DNA of 64,000 nt, taken from NCBI RefSeq assembly GCF_030503615.1, contig NZ_CP129963.1, positions 3,658,001-3,722,000 on the forward strand. The letters are read 5' to 3'. Origin of the DNA: Sphingobacterium sp. BN32. Its GTDB lineage: Bacteria; Bacteroidota; Bacteroidia; Sphingobacteriales; Sphingobacteriaceae. This document shows, one piece after another, positions 58,068-64,000 of this stretch. The notes under the pieces are model-generated. The model ran no database searches. It worked only from the letters and a program-made list of their open reading frames with translations, and had not been told where the DNA came from. The position numbers were made by a program, and so were the translations under genes. The first letter of the stretch is position 1; each line of letters begins with the position of its first letter.

Positions 58068-59231
58068 ATGGCAGAAGTTTTCAACACCCAAAGCAAGGTA
58101 ATCATTACTTGCAACCGTCGCTTATCTCCTTATCTGGAGCAAGAAGTGAGAGATTTAGGATTCGAAATTAAGCGTGCATTCAATACCGGCGTCGAGGTGA
58201 AAGCCTCTGTAAATGAGTGTATCAAGTTAAATTTAAACTTACGCACGGCCAGCCAAGTATTGTATGAAATCAAATCGTTCAGGGCGAGTGATGCCAACGA
58301 ACTATACAAGCAATTATTGGGGATTAGCTGGGAGGATATCATCCCGTTTGACGGCTACTTCTCCGTAACATCCAACGTACATAATGAAACGATCACGACG
58401 CCATTATTTGCCAATGTCAAGGTGAAAGATGCAATTGTAGATCGTATAAAAGATAAAAAAGGATTACGTCCGAACACGGGACCAGATTTATCCAAGGCTG
58501 TTATCCATTTGCATTGGATGGAAGACCGTGCGGAGATCTTTTTAGATACTTCGGGCGAAACCTTAGCGAAGCATGGCTACCGTAAGCATCCGGGGAAAGC
58601 CCCGATGCTGGAAGCATTAGCATCTGCCACAATATTCGCGACACAGTGGGACGGTAAATCGCCTTTTGTAAATCCGATGTGTGGTTCCGGTACTCTGGCG
58701 ATTGAGGCGGCATTGATTGCGCAGAATCGTAAACCGGGGTTGCAGCGTATGAATTACTCTTTCATGCACTTTATCGGTTATAATGAAGAGGTTTTCTTTG
58801 AGGAACGTCGCATATTGAAAGAAATTACCGACAAACAGAACCTACCGCATATCATCGCCTCGGATATTTCAGCAGATGCGATTGAAATATCCAAATCTAA
58901 TGCCCGTACCGCTGGCGTAGAGCATTTGATTGAATTTGAAGTTTGTGATTTTGCAGATACAACGATTCCAGTAGGTGATGGTGTGATCATGTTCAACCCG
59001 GAATATGGCGAACGTTTGGGAGTTCACAGCAAATTGGAGCTTACCTACAAACGCATGGGCGACTTCTTAAAGCAAGATTGCAAAGGCTACCGTGGCTATG
59101 TTTTTACGGGAAACCCAGATTTAGCGAAGAAAATCGGCCTACGTGCATCTAGAAGATTTGAATTCTTCAACGGTAAATTAGATTGTCGCTTGTTACAATA
59201 CGAACTTTATGAAGGAACAAAAGAAAAGTAA
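58068..59231 (+). CDS. THUMP-domain class I SAM-dependent RNA methyltransferase (RlmL N-terminal type)
   Basis: The 387-residue protein has a THUMP RNA-binding domain (residues about 45-155) and a Rossmann methyltransferase domain. The SAM site is NPMCGSGTLAIEAALIAQNR, and the catalytic motif reads FNPEYGERLG, where NPPY is the textbook form. It resembles the m2G2445 part of RlmL and acts on 23S rRNA. The rlmK half of the E. coli fusion is missing, as is common. It overlaps the HD gene by 23 bases. Confidence 0.93.
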   Translation: MAEVFNTQSKVIITCNRRLSPYLEQEVRDLGFEIKRAFNTGVEVKASVNECIKLNLNLRTASQVLYEIKSFRASDANELYKQLLGISWEDIIPFDGYFSVTSNVHNETITTPLFANVKVKDAIVDRIKDKKGLRPNTGPDLSKAVIHLHWMEDRAEIFLDTSGETLAKHGYRKHPGKAPMLEALASATIFATQWDGKSPFVNPMCGSGTLAIEAALIAQNRKPGLQRMNYSFMHFIGYNEEVFFEERRILKEITDKQNLPHIIASDISADAIEISKSNARTAGVEHLIEFEVCDFADTTIPVGDGVIMFNPEYGERLGVHSKLELTYKRMGDFLKQDCKGYRGYVFTGNPDLAKKIGLRASRRFEFFNGKLDCRLLQYELYEGTKEK

Positions 59232-59877
59232 GGAAGAGATCCTCGACCTGACGGTTGCTTTTGTTCAGGACACATTGAAAGATGCCGAGTCTGGTCATGA
59301 CTGGTGGCACATTCAACGAGTGTGGAATAATACCAAGCATATTCTGCAACACGAAAAAGCAGATCCCTTAGTTTGCGAGTTGACGGCCCTATTGCATGAT
59401 ATTGCCGACAGTAAATTCCATGATGGCGATGAAACTATTGGTCCGCGCGTGGCTGGAGAATTCCTTCAATCTATCGATGTGGATCAGGATGTTATACAAC
59501 ATGTGCAACAGATTATCCTGAACATGTCGTTCAAAGCTTCTTTGGGCGAAGTGACTTTCCATTCGAAAGAATTGGAGGTTGTGCAGGATGCAGACCGCTT
59601 AGATGCGATTGGTGCTATCGGGATTGTTCGGGCTTTCACCTATGGTGGATTTAAGAACCGTGAAATCTATAATCCGAATATTCCAGTGCAAGTGAATCAA
59701 GATAAGGAGTCCTACAAGAATACGACAGCTCCGACAATCAATCATTTCTACGAGAAATTGTTGCTGCTAAAAGATAAGATGAATACGCCGACCGCAAAAG
59801 CAATTGCCGAGAAACGCCATCAGTATATGGAAGGTTTCTTGGATCAATTTTATGCGGAATGGAACGGTGAAATGTAA
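59209..59877 (+). CDS. HD domain phosphohydrolase
   Basis: The 222-residue protein is a YedJ/YpgQ-like HD hydrolase. The metal ligands are visible as SGHDWWHIQRVW, LLHDIADSKFHDGD and VQDADRLDAIGAIGIVRAF. Related proteins dephosphorylate nucleotides or inorganic pyrophosphate. Its first 8 codons lie inside the end of the methyltransferase gene in another frame, so the two are co-transcribed. The substrate is unknown. Confidence 0.92.
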   Translation: MKEQKKSKEEILDLTVAFVQDTLKDAESGHDWWHIQRVWNNTKHILQHEKADPLVCELTALLHDIADSKFHDGDETIGPRVAGEFLQSIDVDQDVIQHVQQIILNMSFKASLGEVTFHSKELEVVQDADRLDAIGAIGIVRAFTYGGFKNREIYNPNIPVQVNQDKESYKNTTAPTINHFYEKLLLLKDKMNTPTAKAIAEKRHQYMEGFLDQFYAEWNGEM

Positions 59878-60051
59878 AAGGGGACAGAATTAGAATACTT
59901 CCTCTCTACTCTCTTCAATGAAGCGGGATAAAAACAATTATTTATCAATTACCGTTCAATTGCAACAATTTTATTAAGATTTAAACGCTCCAAAGCATTT
60001 TTAATAATAACTTAACATAATTTGGGTAACTTCGATAAAATGATTTAAACC

Positions 60052-60906
60052 ATGCATCGAAGTTACTTTTTCAAGCTAAACTACCTTCTTTTCCTATTTT
60101 TATCCTGTTCGATTCTGCATAGCCATGCACAATCTTCTGATTCACTCACCGTGGTTAATAAGGAATGGACGGTGAAGAAAGTTGCAAAGGGCGTCGAATG
60201 GAAGCAAGGTCATTTCGATAATCTTTTCAACAGTGTGCAAGAAGTCAACTGGATTGAAATAGATTTGAAAAAACAGGGGAAAAATCTGCATCTAGCTGCA
60301 GATTCCAAGATACTTAAACCAACCTCTGAATTCGCTTTAGAGAACAATGCTTTGGTCGCTATCAATGGTGGCTTCTTCAATATGAAAGATGGCGGAGCGG
60401 TTGATTATATTAGAGTCGATGGACAAGTTATCAACCAGACTGCCAAAGAATCTGACCGGGCAAACGCGGTCTTGAGCATTGACAGGAAGCGTGTAACAAT
60501 CCAGCCTGCAACCAGAGAAAATGTGGAAGATTCCCAATCTCGCAACCTGATGCTATCGGGTCCACTACTCCTTCAAAGCGCAAACCGCTATAATCTTGGC
60601 AAGAACGCATTTAACGATAATCGACACCCTAGAACAGCTGTTGGCATTGCCAAAAAGAACAAATTGATCCTATTGGTTGTCGATGGTAGAAATGCGCAGG
60701 CACAGGGCATGAGCCTACATGAGCTTGCCTCGCTGATGAAATGGATTGGCGCACAAGACGCTATGAATCTTGACGGCGGTGGAAGTTCTACCCTTTTTGT
60801 AAAAGGCGGAAGTCCGAACGACATCGTCAATTACCCATCAGACAATAAGAAATTCGACCACGAAGGACAAAGAAACGTGGCGAATATTATCTATCTTAAA
60901 AACTAA
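60052..60906 (+). CDS. Secreted phosphodiester glycosidase (NAGPA domain)
   Basis: The 284-residue protein has a signal peptide (YLLFLFLSCSILHSHAQ) and the DUF2233/NAGPA fold. Key segments are AINGGFFNMKDGG, MLSGPLLLQSANRYNLG, RHPRTAVGIAKKNKLILLVV and the signature AMNLDGGGSSTLFVKGG. In mammals this domain removes GlcNAc from a phosphodiester; bacterial members attack similar sugar-phosphodiester bonds. It starts a tight three-gene cassette with a glycerophosphodiesterase and an EEP hydrolase, all exported. A phosphate or teichoic-acid-like substrate is an inference. Confidence 0.92.
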   Translation: MHRSYFFKLNYLLFLFLSCSILHSHAQSSDSLTVVNKEWTVKKVAKGVEWKQGHFDNLFNSVQEVNWIEIDLKKQGKNLHLAADSKILKPTSEFALENNALVAINGGFFNMKDGGAVDYIRVDGQVINQTAKESDRANAVLSIDRKRVTIQPATRENVEDSQSRNLMLSGPLLLQSANRYNLGKNAFNDNRHPRTAVGIAKKNKLILLVVDGRNAQAQGMSLHELASLMKWIGAQDAMNLDGGGSSTLFVKGGSPNDIVNYPSDNKKFDHEGQRNVANIIYLKN

Positions 60907-60918
60907 CACCATTATAAA

Positions 60919-61680
60919 ATGAAAAAATCCTTTTTATTAGTTGCTATGACTATAGTTTTCCATGTCGGCTTATTCGCGCAAACTTCTATCATCGCGCATC
61001 GCGGCGTGTGGAAAAACACACAGCTTCCGCAGAATTCCATCGCATCCTTGAATGCGGCAATCGAACAAAAACTATGGGGCTCTGAATTCGATGTGCATTT
61101 GACGAAAGACGATGTGTTAGTCGTATGCCACGACCATGATTTTTACGGATTGGAAATCGAACAATTAACCTATAAAGAGTTACTTGCAAAGAAACATCCC
61201 AATGGGGAGTCAATTCCGACCGTAGAAGAGTATTTAACGGCTGGTTTAAAGCAAAAGAACACGAAATTAATTTACGAACTAAAAACAAGCAGAATCAGCA
61301 AAGAGCGAACGTTGAAAGCGGTAGAACTTTCCTTAGCAATCGTCAAAAAGATGAAAGCAACGAAAATGGTCGAGTATATTGCTTTCGACTGGGATGCCTG
61401 TTTAAAATTCCGCCAGCTAGACAAAAATGCCAAAGTGCATTACCTAAATGGAGATAAAACGCCAGCGCAAGTGAAAGAAGCCAAATTAAACGGTATAGAT
61501 TACAACCTGAACGTCTTTAAAAAGAATCCAACATGGATTAAGGAAAGTAAGGACTTGAAATTGAAGGTAAACGTTTGGACGGTAAACAACGAAGCAGATA
61601 TGAAATACTTTTTAAATGAAGAAGTTGATTATATTACCACGGATGAACCAGAACTACTATCAAAAATAATCAACAAATAA
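60919..61680 (+). CDS. Exported glycerophosphodiester phosphodiesterase
   Basis: The 253-residue protein has a signal peptide (SFLLVAMTIVFHVGLFAQ) and the GDPD TIM barrel. The catalytic and metal residues are present: His-Arg in AHRGVWKN, Glu and Asp in GSEFDVHLT, His in VVCHDHDF and Glu in LIYELKTS. The usual PENT motif reads PQNS, a tolerated change. It cleaves glycerophosphodiesters to glycerol-3-phosphate and an alcohol. The start is 12 bases after the phosphodiester glycosidase gene. Confidence 0.95.
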   Translation: MKKSFLLVAMTIVFHVGLFAQTSIIAHRGVWKNTQLPQNSIASLNAAIEQKLWGSEFDVHLTKDDVLVVCHDHDFYGLEIEQLTYKELLAKKHPNGESIPTVEEYLTAGLKQKNTKLIYELKTSRISKERTLKAVELSLAIVKKMKATKMVEYIAFDWDACLKFRQLDKNAKVHYLNGDKTPAQVKEAKLNGIDYNLNVFKKNPTWIKESKDLKLKVNVWTVNNEADMKYFLNEEVDYITTDEPELLSKIINK

Positions 61681-61681
61681 A

Positions 61682-62533
61682 ATGAAGAAAATCCTAATCA
61701 ACCTAACCCTACTATTACTTGTCAGTTTTTCTTATGCTCAAAAGTTCAATGTTGCGACCTTCAATGTAGCGACATTTAATATCCGAATGAAAACAAAAGC
61801 GGATACCGGCAACCTTTGGGATGTGAGAAAACATGCGGTAAACAACCTCATCAAATACCACGAATTTGATATTTTCGGCGTTCAAGAAGCCTTTAAGGAA
61901 CAGTTAGATGATATGCTATCGGCACTTCCTAACTTTCAGTATATCGGCGTAGGACGCGATGATGGCTCCAACAAAGGAGAACATTCCGCGATCCTCTACA
62001 ATACAAATCGCTTCAAGATCTTGAAGAACGGCACTTTCTGGCTGTCGGCAACCGACACCGAAAAACCGAATAAGGGTTGGGACGCAGCATTACCACGTAT
62101 TTGTACCTGGGGAGTTTTCCAAGACAAAAACAATGGCAAGAAGTTTATCATGATGAATACTCACTTCGACCATATCGGTAAAGAAGCGCGTGTGGAAAGT
62201 GCAAAGCTGATGATGGCAAAAGCGAAAGAATTAGCAAAAGATCTTCCTTTGATCATTACTGGCGACTTCAATGTGGATGAGAACAACCCGGCATATTTCA
62301 CCTTAGCGAAGAGCAATGTCGTACAAGATGTCTACGACCTATCCCCTATTATCTATGAACCTAATTCGACTTTCAACGCATGGGGAAAAGATATCAAGGA
62401 GAAAGGACGTATCGATCATATCTTTATCAGCAAACCTTTCAAAGTATTGAAGTACGGCGTATTGACCGACACTTATCTAGGTCGCTACCCATCCGACCAT
62501 TTCCCAGTCGCTGCAACGCTTAGCTGGAAATAG
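61682..62533 (+). CDS. Exported endonuclease/exonuclease/phosphatase family protein
   Basis: The 283-residue protein has a signal peptide (INLTLLLLVSFSYAQ) and an EEP core with FNIRMKTKAD, FGVQEAFKEQ (metal Glu), MMNTHFDHIG, TGDFNVDENN and SDHFPVAATL. The pattern is close to secreted sphingomyelinase- or inositol-phosphatase-like members. A 15-base tandem repeat just after the signal duplicates FNVAT. The start is one base after the GDPD gene, so the cassette is translated together. A heptad hairpin follows. Confidence 0.93.
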   Translation: MKKILINLTLLLLVSFSYAQKFNVATFNVATFNIRMKTKADTGNLWDVRKHAVNNLIKYHEFDIFGVQEAFKEQLDDMLSALPNFQYIGVGRDDGSNKGEHSAILYNTNRFKILKNGTFWLSATDTEKPNKGWDAALPRICTWGVFQDKNNGKKFIMMNTHFDHIGKEARVESAKLMMAKAKELAKDLPLIITGDFNVDENNPAYFTLAKSNVVQDVYDLSPIIYEPNSTFNAWGKDIKEKGRIDHIFISKPFKVLKYGVLTDTYLGRYPSDHFPVAATLSWK

Positions 62534-62677
62534 TAGTGAGTAGTGAGTAGTTAGTAGTTAGACCTAGGGCGGGATTAGAAGTGAGACATTAGATATAAGA
62601 TTTTAGACCTTGGGCTCTATCCAAGGTCTAAAATCTAATGTCTTATATCTAATATCTCACTTCTAATATCTAATCCC
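62531..62677. repeat. Heptad arrays with long inverted repeat
   Basis: A GTAGTGA/GTAGTTA array (62531-62562) leads through the tag GACCTAGGGC into a GAY-type array (62571-62613). The last is mirrored by a reverse array (62621-62677) around a GCTCTAT loop. The right arm is exactly 14 bases (two heptads) longer than the left. It lies between two genes on the same strand and contains the EEP stop codon at its left edge. Confidence 0.85.
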
Positions 62678-62699
62678 TATTTTTACAAAAAAATTAACT

Positions 62700-63476
62700 A
62701 TGAATAACTATCTCAAAATATCCTTGGGTGCCGCTGTTCTATTTCTTTCAAGCTGCGAAAGTTTAAACACGGGTGGTTTCACCCTTCCTCCACAGGGAAC
62801 AGGTACAACAGGCACAGGCTCAACGACAACTCCTGCTGGCACTACTGGCAGCATTACACAATCCGAGGCCAATCAAGGCGTTAAACAAGCGCTAAGCAAT
62901 GGACTGAACGAAAGTATCCGCGTATTATCTCTAAAAGATGGTTTCTTAGGGGATGCTGCGGTTAAGATATTAATGCCAGAGGAAGCGAGAAAAGTAGAAT
63001 CGGCGCTTCGTGCGGTAGGAATGGGCAATCTATGCGATCAATTCATCATGAGTATGAATCGTGCCGCGGAAACAGCCGTAAAAGAAGCCTCATCGGTCTT
63101 TGTGGGTTCTCTTTCGAGAATGACCGTTACTGATGCATTCAACATTCTTCTGAGCGGACAGCAAGATGCTGCAACGCAATTTTTCAAAAGAAGCACTACG
63201 GCCGAGTTGACGACTCGTTTCAGTCCTATCATACAGTCGGCAATGGGCAAAAACAATGTTTCCACCTACTGGAATCAATTAACGAGCGCATACAACAAAT
63301 TGCCTCTAGGCAATAAAATCGAAACAGACTTAACAGCTTATGTGACGCAACGCGCTATCGCTGGTCTTTTCGTGAAAGTTGCTGATCAGGAGCTTAAGAT
63401 TCGTCAGAACTTGGGCGGATCGAGAAACTCCAGCATCTTGAATAAAGTATTCGGTTGGGCAGACCAACAAAAGTAA
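62700..63476 (+). CDS. DUF4197 family lipoprotein
   Basis: The 258-residue protein has a lipoprotein signal (ISLGAAVLFLSSC, Cys19), then a Thr/Gly-rich linker of about 30 residues (TGTTGTGSTTTPAGTTGS). The helical DUF4197 domain follows (NQGVKQALSNGLNESIRVLS, then MNRAAETAVKEA and VTDAFNILLSGQQDAATQFF). The role of the family is unknown. It is a single-gene unit. Confidence 0.92.
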   Translation: MNNYLKISLGAAVLFLSSCESLNTGGFTLPPQGTGTTGTGSTTTPAGTTGSITQSEANQGVKQALSNGLNESIRVLSLKDGFLGDAAVKILMPEEARKVESALRAVGMGNLCDQFIMSMNRAAETAVKEASSVFVGSLSRMTVTDAFNILLSGQQDAATQFFKRSTTAELTTRFSPIIQSAMGKNNVSTYWNQLTSAYNKLPLGNKIETDLTAYVTQRAIAGLFVKVADQELKIRQNLGGSRNSSILNKVFGWADQQK

Positions 63477-63493
63477 GATAGCGTAGAAATTTG

Positions 63494-63501
63494 TAGATTT
63501 G
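63494..63501 (+). promoter_or_regulatory. -7 promoter element (TAGATTTG) for pepT, near-leaderless
   Basis: TAGATTTG ends 5 bases before the ATG at 63507 (TAGATTTGCCATTATG). Confidence 0.45.
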
Positions 63502-63506
63502 CCATT

Positions 63507-64000
63507 ATGGAAATTAACGATATAAAAGATTTTCAGGTCGCTGAAAACTTCAGAAGATACGTACAGATCGATACGCAATCCGATGTAAATTCTACAACGG
63601 TTCCTTCCACCGAGAAGCAAAAAAACCTGAGTCGTGTGCTTGTCGAAGAGCTACTGGCAATAGGCATTGAAGATGCACACCTTGATGAGCTAGGTTATGT
63701 CTATGCAACGATCCCTTCGAATACCGATAAAAAAGTACCGGTTATTTGCTTCTGTTCGCATGTTGATACCTCTCCGGACTCTTCAGGAACGGATGTTAAA
63801 CCCATCATCCACCGCAATTATCAAGGTCAAGACCTGGTGCTTCCGGATGATAATAAAATCGTTATTCGCCTGTCGGAGCATCCTGACTTAAAGGATCAAA
63901 TCGGAAATGATGTGATTACCGCTAGTGGAAAAACATTACTTGGCGCTGATGATAAAGCTGGTGTAGCAGAAATCATGGATGCTGCGCGCATACTGATGCA
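63507..64000 (+). CDS. pepT: Peptidase T (N-terminal part, runs off window)
   Basis: About 164 residues are visible. The protein matches the M20 aminotripeptidase PepT, a cytosolic zinc enzyme that removes the N-terminal residue of tripeptides. Key features are RYVQIDTQSDVNSTTVPST, the first zinc His and Asp in FCSHVDTSPD (about residue 84-86), IHRNYQGQDLVLPDD and LLGADDKAGVAEIMDA with the bridging Asp. The C-terminal part is outside the window. Confidence 0.94.
   Translation, partial: MEINDIKDFQVAENFRRYVQIDTQSDVNSTTVPSTEKQKNLSRVLVEELLAIGIEDAHLDELGYVYATIPSNTDKKVPVICFCSHVDTSPDSSGTDVKPIIHRNYQGQDLVLPDDNKIVIRLSEHPDLKDQIGNDVITASGKTLLGADDKAGVAEIMDAARILM

Overview
The window looks like chromosomal DNA of a member of the Bacteroidota, most likely family Sphingobacteriaceae (Sphingobacterium or a close relative). 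This rests on the phylum-typical promoter element TAnnTTTG in front of many genes, the near absence of Shine-Dalgarno sequences, many short-signal lipoproteins, and gene families typical of the group (S41 lipoproteins, DUF3127, DUF4197, the GDYXXLXY family, XpaC/TelA pairs). The genus is an inference; a 16S comparison would settle it.

Layout. 1-7 kb: a Tat-exported Gfo/Idh/MocA oxidoreductase (cut by the window edge), an OsmC-type peroxidase, and a long minus-strand run: LolD-like ATPase, an unknown protein, a HAD-like protein with an altered nucleophile position, two paralogous S41 lipoproteins and a LacI-type regulator. 7-11 kb: sucC, hemL and a lipoprotein. 11-16 kb: azoreductase, a Crp-like regulator and an arginine segment (GNAT, argG, argC). 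16-21 kb: a small membrane protein, an S9 peptidase and a subtilase. 21-27 kb: a complete tripartite RND efflux operon and a stand-alone receiver protein. 27-33 kb: a complete rRNA operon on the minus strand (16S, tRNA-Ile, tRNA-Ala, 23S, 5S) with two tandem promoters. 34-40 kb: a DoxX-like membrane protein and lysine catabolism genes (glutaryl-CoA dehydrogenase, aminoadipate semialdehyde dehydrogenase, lysine 6-transaminase). 40-46 kb: mutL, an active rhomboid, a probable pseudo-rhomboid, a membrane EEP phosphatase and the convergent ctpA. 46-50 kb: two small conserved proteins, fumC and a lipoprotein. 49-53 kb: TelA with an XpaC-like partner, and an unknown helical-repeat protein. 53-56 kb: YiaA/B-like protein and an overlapping DUF2157, DUF4401, GDYXXLXY operon. 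56-64 kb: OmpW, a DUF3127 protein with an SSB-like tail, an RlmL-type methyltransferase overlapping an HD hydrolase, a three-gene cassette of exported phosphodiester-cleaving enzymes, a DUF4197 lipoprotein and the start of pepT.

The most unusual feature is non-coding. Many intergenic gaps carry a family of degenerate 7-bp tandem arrays (unit about GAYATTA or GTAGTTA, ending in a GACCTATGG-like tag). They are often arranged as inverted pairs, and one lies inside the 16S-23S spacer. They are interleaved with two further repeat modules (a CCTTCCTTTCCTGGTTC module and a TTGGGTTTG module) in mosaic blocks near 27.3, 33.6 and 56.3 kb. No mobile element, CRISPR array, phage or defence system was recognised; most genes look like ordinary core genes.
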